A DNA stretch of 64,000 nucleotides from Eutrophocola sp964503965 (GTDB taxonomy: Bacteria; Pseudomonadota; Gammaproteobacteria; Pseudomonadales; Pseudohongiellaceae): assembly GCA_964503965.1 (NCBI GenBank), contig CAZDCK010000001.1, positions 208,164-272,163 of the forward strand, in the 5' to 3' direction. Made by a program: the position numbers and the translations under genes. This document shows positions 43,929 through 53,039 of this stretch, piece by piece. The notes under the pieces were generated by a model. That model saw nothing but the letters and a program-made list of their open reading frames with translations, was not told the origin of the DNA and ran no database searches. The stretch's first letter is position 1; each line of letters starts with the position of its first letter.

Positions 43929-44329
43929 GGGCAAGCATAAAGGGTTGCCTACCCCCTGCAGTATGTCTTTCAATTGCAATTCAGATCAAGATTGTTAAAA
44001 GTGAAAGTGCACCGCCACACCCATGGGTATTTGCACAGAGGGCACACGGAAACAAAGTGTGAGGGAGTGAGTGAAAGAAGACTGGCCGTTTGCAGAGGTA
44101 GCCTACCCAGGTCGATCCATTGAATGGACCGCCTGGACAAGGGAATCAAGGTCCTCTGCCTGGAGGATATAGTCAGTGTGGTTTCCTGTTTTCTCACTCA
44201 TGGATCAATCGAATACCTTTCCTGAACACAGGAATAAAGCGGATTAATTTTCAGGATAACAAGGCCGTCACTCCGTGAGTATGACAAACATCAAACCTTG
44301 ACCCGGTGTTGGCTTCACCGGATTTTCAA
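43929..44329. other. Intergenic gap without a recognised gene
   Basis: I see no convincing gene in these 401 bases. A minus-strand open frame (43970-44197, 75 residues) has no family resemblance or ribosome-binding site and is probably chance. An inverted repeat CCGGTG/CACCGG (about 44302-44322) lies downstream of the hydroxyacid dehydrogenase but lacks a T run. Confidence 0.5.
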
Positions 44330-45493
44330 TCAGCCAGGATTGCGCAGATTATGCGGTCCTGTGTTTTCAATAAGCCGTTCGCCACACAGGGCCATGGTAG
44401 TGTCCAGCTCCTTACGGATTATTTCCAGGACCTCGGTAACACCCTGCTGCCCCCGGGCACCCAGCCCGTAAACCAGAGCGCGTCCCAGCCAGACGCCCTG
44501 CGCGCCCATACACACGGCTCGCATTACATCCTGGCCACAGCGTACGCCACCATCCATATGAATTTCCATACGGTTACCTACAGCATCCACAATTTCCGGG
44601 AGCATGGTAATCGAAGACGGTGCCCCATCAAGTTGCCTGCCCCCATGATTGGACACAACTATGGCATCTGCACCCGAATTGGCTGCAAGGCGCGCATCTT
44701 CTACATCCATGATGCCCTTGAGAATGAGCGGACCACCCCAACGTTCCTTGATCCAGGCCACATCATCCCAGTTAAGTGTGGGATCGAACTGCTCCGCCGT
44801 CCAGGCTGAAAGTTTACTCAGGTCAGACACGCCCTTTACATGTCCCATGATATTGCCGAAGGATTTACGCTTGGCTCCGAGCATACCGAAGGCCCAGCGA
44901 GGACGCGTCATCACCTGCCAGATATGGGAAGGGATAAATCGGGGCGGGGTACTGAGCCCGTTCCTGATATCGTTATGCCGCTGGCCCAGAATCTGCAGGT
45001 CCAGAGTCAGCACAAGTGCGCTGCATCCTGCCGCCTTGGCCCTGTCGATAAGTCTGCCGGCAAAATCCTTGTCTTTCATGACGTACAACTGGAACCAGAA
45101 AGGTTTTTCCGTATTCTCTGCCACGTCTTCAATGGAACAGATACTCATCGTCGACAGGGTGAATGGCACACCGGCCTGCTCTGCGGCTTTTGCCGCCAGA
45201 ATTTCTCCGTTCGCATGCTGCATGCCCAGCATGCCGATAGGCGCCAGGGTAACAGGCATGGTGTAGTCCTGTCCTACCAGTGTTGTGGCCAGGGAACGGT
45301 TGGACATATCCACCGCTACACGCTGCCGAAACTGAATATCCCTGAAGTCGGCTTCATTATGACGATAGGTACTCTGGGTCCAGGAGCCGGAATCTGCATA
45401 CTGGAAAAACATCTTGGGCACACGGCGCTTCGCCAGTTTCTGATAATCCCAAACATCACATAAAGTGGTCATAACCTGTTGCTGCCTTGTCAA
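44330..45493 (-). CDS. FMN-dependent alpha-hydroxyacid (L-lactate) dehydrogenase
   Basis: This flavoenzyme oxidises an L-2-hydroxyacid such as L-lactate at the inner membrane. The 387-residue product has the family pattern 'KRRVPKMFFQYADSGSW', 'ATTLVGQDYTMPVTLAPIG', 'LTLDLQILGQR' and the active-site VSNHGGRQLDG, plus MDGGVRCGQDV. The start may be the ATG at 45472 (MTTLCDVWDYQ) rather than the TTG at 45493. LldD is most likely, but mandelate- or glycolate-like specificity is possible. It is a single-gene unit here. Confidence 0.9.
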   Translation of the reverse strand: MTRQQQVMTTLCDVWDYQKLAKRRVPKMFFQYADSGSWTQSTYRHNEADFRDIQFRQRVAVDMSNRSLATTLVGQDYTMPVTLAPIGMLGMQHANGEILAAKAAEQAGVPFTLSTMSICSIEDVAENTEKPFWFQLYVMKDKDFAGRLIDRAKAAGCSALVLTLDLQILGQRHNDIRNGLSTPPRFIPSHIWQVMTRPRWAFGMLGAKRKSFGNIMGHVKGVSDLSKLSAWTAEQFDPTLNWDDVAWIKERWGGPLILKGIMDVEDARLAANSGADAIVVSNHGGRQLDGAPSSITMLPEIVDAVGNRMEIHMDGGVRCGQDVMRAVCMGAQGVWLGRALVYGLGARGQQGVTEVLEIIRKELDTTMALCGERLIENTGPHNLRNPG

Positions 45494-45563
45494 TGTCTAT
45501 TCTGAAAACACAAGTAAAGCAGATATACCCTTACAGGTTAAGCACTAAGCCTTTTCCAGGCAT

Positions 45564-45592
45564 AAAAAAACGGAGCATGATGCTCCGTTTTT
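45564..45592 (-). terminator. Bidirectional terminator near the peroxiredoxin gene
   Basis: A perfect stem (AAAAACGGAGCA/TGCTCCGTTTTT, three-base loop) has A and T runs on both sides, so it can act in either direction. It lies 19 bases beyond the stop of the peroxiredoxin gene. Confidence 0.88.
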
Positions 45593-45610
45593 ATTCAATC
45601 ACCTGGATGC

Positions 45611-46192
45611 TTACATGGAAGCGAGGCCCTGAACGATTTCCAGGGATTGCATGACATTCTCTTCCGGTGAAACACCACCGACAGTCCCTACGATCGTGCC
45701 GTCTGTGTTAACCACGAAGGTGTCGCGGGAAGTAAAGCCATGATCGATTTCCACTCCACGGGTATCCTTGAATCCGGTCATGCCATCACGGACATTCAGG
45801 TCGTAGGATTTAGCAATGCTACCGTCAGCATCAGAGGCGACGGGCAGCTCTCCAGCACAGTATTCCGGGTCAGCGGAAAAATCATTCAGGCGCTCAATGC
45901 TGTCCAGGGAAACACCAACAACCGTAGCGCCAACCGCTTTGAACTTGTCCATATTGATGGCAAAGGTATGGGCCTGGATGTTACAGCCCTGTGTATAGGC
46001 CGATGGGTAGAAATAGACCACCGTCGGGCCTACAAGATTCAGTGACTGCTGCAATGAATAGGTGAATTCTTCACCATCCATGGATGCCTGGGCGGTAAAA
46101 TCCGGGGCCTTGGCTCCGGTCTCAAGTGCTGCCTGTGCTGACAGGCTCAGTGTTGCGGCCAGAACGCCTGAAGTGATCAGTTTATACATCAT
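45611..46192 (-). CDS. Secreted AhpC/TSA-type peroxiredoxin
   Basis: This thiol peroxidase is exported by a signal peptide ending in SAQAA. The 193-residue product has the AhpC/TSA core 'GAKAPDF', 'VVYFYPSAYTQGCNIQAHTF' with the peroxidatic Cys, and the later 'DTFVVNTDGTI'. The usual TPGCT is TQGCN here. A second Cys (EYCAGE) might be the resolving residue. Peroxiredoxins in the periplasm are less usual. It is divergent from the TlpA-like gene. Confidence 0.88.
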   Translation of the reverse strand: MMYKLITSGVLAATLSLSAQAALETGAKAPDFTAQASMDGEEFTYSLQQSLNLVGPTVVYFYPSAYTQGCNIQAHTFAINMDKFKAVGATVVGVSLDSIERLNDFSADPEYCAGELPVASDADGSIAKSYDLNVRDGMTGFKDTRGVEIDHGFTSRDTFVVNTDGTIVGTVGGVSPEENVMQSLEIVQGLASM

Positions 46193-46394
46193 TGTCTACC
46201 CCTCTCTCCTTATTGATATTAAATCCGGACAATCATCCGGAAATATTGTTGAATTGATGATATAGCGGTTAATCCGATAAGTGAAATGACCCGTAACCTG
46301 CCACTTTCTTTCCATATACCCGATTTTCTTCAAAATCCGTAAACACGGGTATACGGAATGATTGAGGAAAGACGGATTGAAAACCGGTAACACA

Positions 46395-46423
46395 TTGACT
46401 GTCATGTACGCGAAAACTACTAT
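46395..46423 (+). promoter_or_regulatory. Candidate promoter for the TlpA-like gene
   Basis: TTGACT (46395-46400) and TACTAT (46418-46423) are exactly 17 bases apart and 28 bases before the start codon. The CCGGA/TCCGG inverted repeat near 46226-46241 in the same gap may be an operator. Confidence 0.6.
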
Positions 46424-46451
46424 GCCAGTTCACTGAATTGAAGGAATCATC

Positions 46452-47006
46452 ATGAACCTCCGTGCCTGCATGCTTACCCTGATTACCGGATGTCTCCTTA
46501 TCTCATGTGGCAATGATGCTGCAGACCAGACACCCGGAGAAGCTGTTTCTGCCGCCCAGACAGAAAGCACACTGTTTGCTGCCCTGCCGGCAGATGACAC
46601 ACCCGATGAGAAGACATTCCAGACTCTCGATGGACGGGGTTTCGATGTGGAATTCCTCAATGGCAAGAAAGTTTTTGTCAATTTCTGGGCAACCTGGTGC
46701 GCTCCCTGCATACGCGAAATTCCTTCTATCAACCGGGCTGCAGAAGCCCTGGCATCCGAGGGGTTCGATTTTATCTTCGTCTCGGACGAAGACGTGGAAA
46801 CAATCAATGATTTTCTGACAGAAAGGGAATTTGACGGTAATTTCGTCAAGCTCAATGGCTATTTCGCCAACTATGGCATTGGCGCAGTACCGAGTTCCTG
46901 GTTGCTTGATGAGAACGGCGATCTGGTCGCCACCTGGGCAGGGGCCTATGAATGGGACAGTGACGAGATGCTGTCAGAGATTCGCAACCCTCCCATAGAA
47001 GAGTAG
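46452..47006 (+). CDS. TlpA-like thioredoxin-fold lipoprotein
   Basis: This is an envelope thiol-disulfide protein. The start follows AAGGA. The 184-residue product has a lipoprotein signal ending in LLISC, a linker, and the thioredoxin motif NFWATWCAPCIREIP with the CxxC active site, followed by a cis-proline loop (GAVPSSWLLDENG). Family members reduce or form disulfides, often for cytochrome c or peroxiredoxin. Its closeness to the secreted peroxiredoxin suggests a possible redox partnership. Confidence 0.88.
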   Translation: MNLRACMLTLITGCLLISCGNDAADQTPGEAVSAAQTESTLFAALPADDTPDEKTFQTLDGRGFDVEFLNGKKVFVNFWATWCAPCIREIPSINRAAEALASEGFDFIFVSDEDVETINDFLTEREFDGNFVKLNGYFANYGIGAVPSSWLLDENGDLVATWAGAYEWDSDEMLSEIRNPPIEE

Positions 47007-47051
47007 TCCGAATGAAGCGGGAGAAGAGTTCATCTTACCCGGCTTTATCCC

Positions 47052-47678
47052 TCAAAATATCCCGTAATCGATAATGTCATCGTAGTACCCGGTTATCGTC
47101 AGGGTTACCACCACATCGTATTCGTTGTAATTGAGCCAGTACCAGCCATGCTCCCCGTCAAAGGGAGCTGTCAGGGAACCATTGTTGCCGGCGCCTTCCT
47201 GCTGTTCCTTGTAGCGTACAAAGAAATCGGGCCCGAAAGACACATCGTGGCCATGGAAATCCACATAGATATCCCCACGATCCACCTGCCAGGAATAGAC
47301 AATAGCCTTGCCTTCGGTCATGACCATTTTTATTTCTGTCTGGGTCTCCGCGGGAATGGTCACATCCATGGAGATAATCTGGGGTGCTGCTTCCTGATCC
47401 TGAAAAACAGCAGGGTTCGGCAATGGAGTCGGTTCCCCGAAGGCTGGAATTTCCACTTCGCGAATGGTTTCGTTACCACCGATTACATCAGATATTTCGA
47501 TGCGATAGACAGGTTCAGCATTCAACTCAGTCAGCCCCGTCGCCTCTCCGACTCCAGTGGGATCTATTCCGTATTCAGCAGGCAGCACAATCAGCACCAG
47601 CAGAATGATCGCGGCCACAACAGCTATCAGTGTGGCTTTTAGCAGGGAAGAACTGGAAGGAGGATCAATATTATTCAT
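47052..47678 (-). CDS. Transmembrane anchor protein linked to HupE/UreJ
   Basis: This is a 208-residue single-pass protein with one N-terminal helix (LIAVVAAIILLVLIVLPAEYGIDPTG) and a periplasmic domain of unknown function. Features are 'YSWQVDRGDIYVDFHGHDVSFG', 'HGWYWLNYNEYDVVVTL' and a terminal 'DDIIDYGIF'. The HGH motif could bind a metal. It starts 18 bases after the HupE/UreJ gene, and I recall this pair occurring in other proteobacteria. Nothing more specific can be said. Confidence 0.78.
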   Translation of the reverse strand: MNNIDPPSSSSLLKATLIAVVAAIILLVLIVLPAEYGIDPTGVGEATGLTELNAEPVYRIEISDVIGGNETIREVEIPAFGEPTPLPNPAVFQDQEAAPQIISMDVTIPAETQTEIKMVMTEGKAIVYSWQVDRGDIYVDFHGHDVSFGPDFFVRYKEQQEGAGNNGSLTAPFDGEHGWYWLNYNEYDVVVTLTITGYYDDIIDYGIF

Positions 47679-47696
47679 CGGTTTTTCCTGAAATTG

Positions 47697-48428
47697 TTAT
47701 GAAACGACGTAACCGGCCAGCTGGTAACCAAAGAGCATGAAACCTGCCGTCATGATAATGAGATTGGTGGTAAAAGCGCCTTGAATAAAGCTGGGGCTCT
47801 TTCGCCAGAACTGAAAAGCTAGCAACATAATAGTGAGTGCAGCCAACTGACCCAGCTCCACACCAAGATTGAAGGCAATCATGTTCGGTACAAGCCCCTC
47901 ACTGGAAATAGTCAGGTCCTGTAATTTTGTGGACAAACCAAAGCCATGAGCGAGGCCAAACAGGAAAACAGCATGGCGGGTATTGATGGTAACCCCCAGT
48001 CGCTGAAAGCCCCCCATATTTTCAAAGGCCTTGTACACCACTGACAAACCAATAATGGCATCCACGATATAGGCATCGGCCCGGATTCCGCCCAGCACAC
48101 CCAGTAACAGGGTGATACTGTGACCCACGGCAAACAGGCTCACATAAAGTGCCACATCTCTCATCTTGTAAAGAAAGAAAATGACGCCGACCAGGAACAG
48201 CAAATGATCATAGCCGGTAAACATATGCTTGGCACCCAGATACATATAGGGAATAAAGGCTACCCCACTGATTCGCTGGATATAGTCGGCATCACCGCCT
48301 GCCATGCCATGCCCAAGGGCCGGTAGAGATGCCAGGCACAGACTCACCAAAGCCAGGATGGCCAGGGAAAACTGTTTAAAATATCTGCTATTCAAGTACA
48401 TTTCCTTTTCAGGTGTCTTTTTATTCAT
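47697..48428 (-). CDS. HupE/UreJ-family metal permease
   Basis: This inner-membrane protein belongs to the HupE/UreJ family of nickel/cobalt-type permeases. From the ATG at 48428 it has 243 residues, a signal-like first helix ending in LGHG, then six or so helices. Motifs include 'YDHLLFLVGVIFFL', 'FAVGHSITLLLG' and 'FLFGLAHGFGLS', where the histidines may carry the metal. No hydrogenase or urease gene is in the window, so the metal and purpose are open. Confidence 0.85.
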   Translation of the reverse strand: MNKKTPEKEMYLNSRYFKQFSLAILALVSLCLASLPALGHGMAGGDADYIQRISGVAFIPYMYLGAKHMFTGYDHLLFLVGVIFFLYKMRDVALYVSLFAVGHSITLLLGVLGGIRADAYIVDAIIGLSVVYKAFENMGGFQRLGVTINTRHAVFLFGLAHGFGLSTKLQDLTISSEGLVPNMIAFNLGVELGQLAALTIMLLAFQFWRKSPSFIQGAFTTNLIIMTAGFMLFGYQLAGYVVS

Positions 48429-48460
48429 GGTAATGCGCCCCACTGAATCTTGCAAAGCAG

Positions 48461-49366
48461 TTATTTCACTATCATGCCCAGAACTAGATCATGAATGGCC
48501 GGAACCAGAAGATCACTGACATCCAGTGAATTCGAGTCATGTGGGATTGTGTTACATGTCACCAGGCGGCGCAGCCCTTTTTCCCTCAACGTCGCATCTA
48601 TACCACCGGAAAAAATGCCATGCACACAGGCACAGTCTACGTTCTCTATTCCCTTATCCCGTAAGGCACGCATACATTCCAGCACAGTGTGACCACTGGA
48701 AATCACATCATCAATTATCACTGCTGTCTTCCCCTGGTATGAAGCCAGGTCAGGAAGCGTTATGACCACATTACGATCTCCCAGGCGATTTTTTTCACCG
48801 ATGACAAAAGGGTGTCCACTGTAATCAGCAATTTTTGATACCCATTGCTCACTTTCGGCATCAGGACCCACGAGAAATATATCTTTCTCATTGGCCAGCC
48901 AGTCAGCGAGTTTTGGTTCACCCTGCACCACTTTGCTGGGAATCGTGTATATCTCATCGAGCGAATCATAACGATGCAAATGCGGATCCACAGTTACCAT
49001 CCAGTCAAACTGTCGGGATACCAGGTTGGCAAAGATGCGGGAAGTAATCGCTTCTCCCTCATGAAACCGGCGGTCCTGGCGCATGTAACACAGGTAGGGA
49101 GCAACCAGGCCGACTGAGGATGCACCAAGTTCTTTCATGGTTTCCGCCATGAATGATAATGGCAGGAACTTCGGATCCGGATAACTCAGGTCGGCCAGAA
49201 TAATACAATGGCGCCCCCTGACATCGGTCTCCAGTTTCAGGTAGGACTCACCATCCGGAAACAGCCTTGTATCTGTTTTTCCAACTTCTGCCGGCATGGT
49301 CTGGCATAACCGCTCCATCAGTGGATGTGGTTGCAGAGTGAAGATTACAGACAATTTGTCCATCAT
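48461..49366 (-). CDS. Ribose-phosphate pyrophosphokinase paralogue
   Basis: This is a second, divergent PRPP-synthetase-like protein. The start (ATGATG at 49366) follows GGGAGC. The 301-residue product has 'LFPDGESYLKLETDVRGR', 'YMRQDRRFHEGEAITSR' and the PRPP loop 'IIDDVISSGHTVL'. It differs from the housekeeping Prs in the flexible loop and looks closer to the archaeal type. It lies 48 bases after a gene for an AMP-phosphorylase-like enzyme, suggesting a shared role in nucleotide ribose salvage. Confidence 0.86.
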   Translation of the reverse strand: MMDKLSVIFTLQPHPLMERLCQTMPAEVGKTDTRLFPDGESYLKLETDVRGRHCIILADLSYPDPKFLPLSFMAETMKELGASSVGLVAPYLCYMRQDRRFHEGEAITSRIFANLVSRQFDWMVTVDPHLHRYDSLDEIYTIPSKVVQGEPKLADWLANEKDIFLVGPDAESEQWVSKIADYSGHPFVIGEKNRLGDRNVVITLPDLASYQGKTAVIIDDVISSGHTVLECMRALRDKGIENVDCACVHGIFSGGIDATLREKGLRRLVTCNTIPHDSNSLDVSDLLVPAIHDLVLGMIVK

Positions 49367-49414
49367 AATTAAAGCTCCCATGAAGCATGGTTCATCTGTG
49401 GAAATTCCTGAAAA

Positions 49415-50923
49415 TCAGTTTTCCACAATATCGAAAATATCCGGATTCTCCCGGTAATAGGCCATGGCGTAATCCCTCTCACCCGGACTTTCACTGTACA
49501 GGGTAAACAGCGGGTCATCCTTGCCAACCCAATTACCGGCATTGGCATGCAGGCGCAGGCCAGCGGCTTTATCGCCAGGGGCCCCTGCCAGTTTAGCCAG
49601 TCGGGCAAGCTTGCGATTATCCACGGACCGGATCATGCCTTCCCTGTCAGCTGCCTGGACGATGGAATAGTCAGCCTGTTTGGGTTTTTTCATCCCACCC
49701 TGGGCTGCTGCAATACGCTGGAACTGCTCCCAGGCATGACCGCTGTCCAGTAGTCGTGTAGCCTTGATCATGGCTTCTTCCATACCATCCCCGTCGGCCA
49801 TATCCAGCAGGTTTGCTGCCAGCTCAAGTGCCCTGTGCCTTAGATCCTGCGGTGCATCTTTTTCACACTGGAGCACCGCAAGAAGATCCAGTGCTTCCTG
49901 AACAGGGCCTATACCCTCACCCACGGGTTTACTGCCATCAGTGATAATGCAGCGAACATAAAGCCCGCATGCCTCCGCCACCTGGTTAAAGAGGCTGGCC
50001 AGATAGTCCGCTTCACCTGGAGACCTGACCTTTGCAGTCTCCCCGACGGGAATATCAATGATGCAGTGGGTAGCACCGGCAGAGATTTTTTTCGACAGGA
50101 CCGAAGCAATCAACTGGCCTGCCCCGTCAATATCCAGTTCCTTTTCAATGCGCACCATGATGTCGTCGGCTGGACTGAGACTGACAGAGCCCCCCCACAC
50201 CAGACAGGCCCCGGTCTGGTTGACAATCTCCTGCATTTTTTTCGTGTCTATCTGGACATTGAAAATGGTTTCAAGCGTATCTGCCGAGCCTGCGGGAGAT
50301 GTAATGGCCCGCGAAGATGTTTTTGGCATGACCAGCCCGGCTGCACTGCAAATGGCAACAACCAGTGGTGTGGTCCTGTAACCCGGCAAGCCGCCAATAC
50401 AATGTTTGTCAAAAATTCTTGGCCGATCGGGCCATTCAAGCTTTTTACCCGTATTAACCATCGCTTTCGTTATGCCGATGATTTCATCCAGATTCATCCG
50501 GTTACCGGCACAGGCCGTGAGAAAGCTGGCGATTTCGATATCCCGATAACGGTGCTCACTGATATCCGAGACGATAGCTTCCAGTTCTGGTTCATTGAGC
50601 GAATACCCATAGATTTTCTTGCGCATATAACCCAGCGACTGGACCACTGGGGCATGATCAATATGCACGATAGTGCCATCAGAGACGCCCAGGCGCTCCA
50701 GAGCAATATTCGACAACCCGATATTGCCAGGTTGAAGGATATGATTCTCAACCACATCCAGCGTCACGATTACTTCCCGTCCGGCCGCTTTCACCAGAAC
50801 GCGGCTGTTGGCACTGAAGCCTTCCGCACGACAGATATGGCAGTCCTGGTGCATATAACCGATCGGTTCCTGCTGGGTATTGATACCCACATCCACGACT
50901 TGCATCTCCGCCAATTCAGACAT
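49415..50923 (-). CDS. Thymidine/AMP phosphorylase-like protein
   Basis: This enzyme belongs to the nucleoside phosphorylase class II family in its long, AMP-phosphorylase-like form. The 502-residue product has an extra N-terminal domain (about 90 residues, EPIGYMHQDC) before the helical domain, then 'KHCIGGLPGYRTTPL', the phosphate-binding 'KTSSRAITSPAGSADT' and a C-terminal domain. Archaeal members cleave nucleoside 5'-monophosphates to base and ribose-1,5-bisphosphate. Pairing with a Prs-like protein supports a function on nucleotides rather than thymidine. The start follows GGAGTGAG. Confidence 0.88.
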   Translation of the reverse strand: MSELAEMQVVDVGINTQQEPIGYMHQDCHICRAEGFSANSRVLVKAAGREVIVTLDVVENHILQPGNIGLSNIALERLGVSDGTIVHIDHAPVVQSLGYMRKKIYGYSLNEPELEAIVSDISEHRYRDIEIASFLTACAGNRMNLDEIIGITKAMVNTGKKLEWPDRPRIFDKHCIGGLPGYRTTPLVVAICSAAGLVMPKTSSRAITSPAGSADTLETIFNVQIDTKKMQEIVNQTGACLVWGGSVSLSPADDIMVRIEKELDIDGAGQLIASVLSKKISAGATHCIIDIPVGETAKVRSPGEADYLASLFNQVAEACGLYVRCIITDGSKPVGEGIGPVQEALDLLAVLQCEKDAPQDLRHRALELAANLLDMADGDGMEEAMIKATRLLDSGHAWEQFQRIAAAQGGMKKPKQADYSIVQAADREGMIRSVDNRKLARLAKLAGAPGDKAAGLRLHANAGNWVGKDDPLFTLYSESPGERDYAMAYYRENPDIFDIVEN

Positions 50924-50983
50924 TTCTCACTCCTTCAGAATCGACACCTTTCATCTACAGTTAACGCCTGGCGAACTTGCCAA

Positions 50984-52060
50984 TCAAGCAATCTTCAGCC
51001 TGCTTTTTATAAAACTTGTTATAGCGCAAAAAACCAGGAGAAAAATACCCGCCCCGCTGAGGGTTATCAGGAGTTTATAGACAAGACTCCCGGTCCTGCC
51101 CGTATGAAGGGGGTAACCGGCATTGATGGTTCGTTCCAGTAGAGGGAAGCCCTGTGCATCAATGCGCAGATCCATATACCCGAGCTCGGCATCAATATAG
51201 GTCTTGCTGAGTCCCGTTCGGTTCCAGGTACCCTGCTGCTGGACCCCGATAACACGATGGATGGAATACCCCCCTGGCACTGTCGCTGAACGAATCTCTC
51301 CTTCCGGGAAAACAGCACGGGTTCGCTCCAGAGCGGGTAACCAGTCACCCTGTCCTTCTCCGGAAACAGAGTCGATCCCCACTACCATGGCATCACTGTA
51401 TTCCTGTTTCCTGCGCAGCTCATCAAGAAAGATTTCCTCCACTTCAAAGGGAAAGGCAAGCATGGCACCGGTAACCAGCGTCATAAGCAGCGGCAGGGAG
51501 ATAACAATACCCAGATTGCGGTGACTCGCCACCAGGACACTTCTTTTCATGCTGCCAGGGACCAGACGGCGACTGAATTGTCGCCGCAGGGGTATGAATG
51601 TAAGCAGTCCCATGAGTACCAGCATAATCCCTGCGAGTGCAGCCAGCCCCGTTATTGTCAGACCAAGGTCTTCCAGCAAAAGGCGATGGTGCAGGTCGTA
51701 GAGCCATTCTTCAATGCGATCATTCATATACCACTGATCGACGACATTGCCTTCAACATCCACGTAGGCATAGTTGGTATCCAGCAGGGTCACTCGGGTA
51801 AGGGGAAATGCCCGGGTGGCAAACTGGATTCCCAGAATATCGTTATTATCAAAACGTGCCTCGATAGCTTCACCGATCCTCGCCAGGGCCTGGGGTGTAG
51901 GATCGAAATCCACCCTTGCTTCCGGGGTGGTCAGCCGGACATAGTCTTCCTTCCAGATCAGCAGGGTGCCGGTAAAACTGCTCAGCAAAAAAAGCAGTCC
52001 CAAGGTCAGCCCAACCCATGCATGCAAGGTGCGAATTACTTTCATTAGAGGATTATTCAT
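50984..52060 (-). CDS. PepSY-associated membrane protein (3)
   Basis: This is the third PepSY-associated protein in the window. The 358-residue product has an N-terminal helix with 'RTLHAWVGLTLGLLFLLSS', a periplasmic part containing 'WLYDLHHRLLLEDLG', a central helix pair with 'ASHRNLGIVISLPLL' and a C-terminal helix after 'YPLHTGRTGSLVYK'. The conserved His residues suggest haem or metal binding. It overlaps the CDF gene by eight bases, so the two are translated together, linking it to metal handling. Confidence 0.83.
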   Translation of the reverse strand: MNNPLMKVIRTLHAWVGLTLGLLFLLSSFTGTLLIWKEDYVRLTTPEARVDFDPTPQALARIGEAIEARFDNNDILGIQFATRAFPLTRVTLLDTNYAYVDVEGNVVDQWYMNDRIEEWLYDLHHRLLLEDLGLTITGLAALAGIMLVLMGLLTFIPLRRQFSRRLVPGSMKRSVLVASHRNLGIVISLPLLMTLVTGAMLAFPFEVEEIFLDELRRKQEYSDAMVVGIDSVSGEGQGDWLPALERTRAVFPEGEIRSATVPGGYSIHRVIGVQQQGTWNRTGLSKTYIDAELGYMDLRIDAQGFPLLERTINAGYPLHTGRTGSLVYKLLITLSGAGIFLLVFCAITSFIKSRLKIA

Positions 52061-52928
52061 CGCGACAGTTTTCTTCAGGAAATTCCAGTTCGATCGTGGT
52101 ATGGGTCAGGGAAAAGGGAGCCAGCTTTTCAGCCACTTTCTGTTTCAGCACCAGTTGCTGACTCGCATCAAGATTGGTTCGCAGCAGAAGATGGGCTGTA
52201 TAGACGTGATGCTCTCCGTCCAGGGACCAGCAATGTTCATGATGTATATCTTCTATATCCGCTAGAGTTTTCAACTCAATACTGATCTTGCTGCTCAGTA
52301 GGTCCCCTGGCGCTGCCTGGAAAAATATTCTCAGGGTTTCCCTGAAATGCTTGTAGATATTGAAAAGGATGAAGGCGGTAAAAACCACTGCCAGCAGGGG
52401 ATCCAGTATCGGCCAGTCGACGAACAGCAAGGTGATGGACACAACCAGAACGGCTGCCCAGCCGAGCACATCTTCCAGAAGGTGCCAGTTCAGGACTTTT
52501 TCATTCAACGAGTTTCCTGCGCTCAGTTTGAAAGCAGCATACCCATTCACGCTAATGCCCAGAATAGCCAGGACAATCATTCCTTCCACTTCGGGCATTT
52601 GGGGATCAAACAGCCTGGGTACGGACATTAACAGCACCCACATGGAACCCACGATCAGGATTATGCTGTTAATCAGGGCGCCAAATAGCGACAGGCGCCG
52701 ATACCCATAGGTAAATACTTCATCAGGGTCTTTGCGTGACAGGCGATCAAGGATCCAGGCTGAACCAATGGACAGACTGTCGCCCAGATCATGGACTGCA
52801 TCCGCCATGATCGCGGTGGAATTGGTCAGATAGCCACCGATAAATTCAATCACCGTAAACCCGGCATTGAGGAAAAATGCCCAGCCTATTCTGTCCGGGC
52901 CATGATGGTGATGATCATGAGCGTGCAT
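52053..52928 (-). CDS. Cation diffusion facilitator (CzcD/ZitB-like) transporter
   Basis: This exporter should remove Zn2+, Co2+ or a similar cation from the cytoplasm in exchange for protons. The 291-residue product starts with a His-rich MHAHDHHHHG, has six helices with ADAVHDLGDSL in TM2 and HLLEDVLGW in TM5 as the metal site, and a C-terminal cytoplasmic domain with 'IHHEHCWSLDGEHHVYTAHL'. This fits the CDF family well. It precedes the PepSY gene. Confidence 0.92.
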   Translation of the reverse strand: MHAHDHHHHGPDRIGWAFFLNAGFTVIEFIGGYLTNSTAIMADAVHDLGDSLSIGSAWILDRLSRKDPDEVFTYGYRRLSLFGALINSIILIVGSMWVLLMSVPRLFDPQMPEVEGMIVLAILGISVNGYAAFKLSAGNSLNEKVLNWHLLEDVLGWAAVLVVSITLLFVDWPILDPLLAVVFTAFILFNIYKHFRETLRIFFQAAPGDLLSSKISIELKTLADIEDIHHEHCWSLDGEHHVYTAHLLLRTNLDASQQLVLKQKVAEKLAPFSLTHTTIELEFPEENCRDE

Positions 52929-53039
52929 GGAAGCGCTTTCTTGATGAAATACAGCGGCAGTATTGCATGGTTGGAAAGGGTAAAAAACCTTAAATAGTCC
53001 GGGGGAAAGCGGGACTGATCATTTCATAATAAATACCTG

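Noticed and set aside
43970..44197. A 75-residue open frame in the 43.9-44.3 kb gap
   Set aside because: No ribosome-binding site, no recognisable motif and no conservation evidence.
50066..51142. A 358-residue plus-strand open frame
   Set aside because: It lies opposite the phosphorylase and PepSY genes, has no family resemblance and carries the composition of an antisense shadow.
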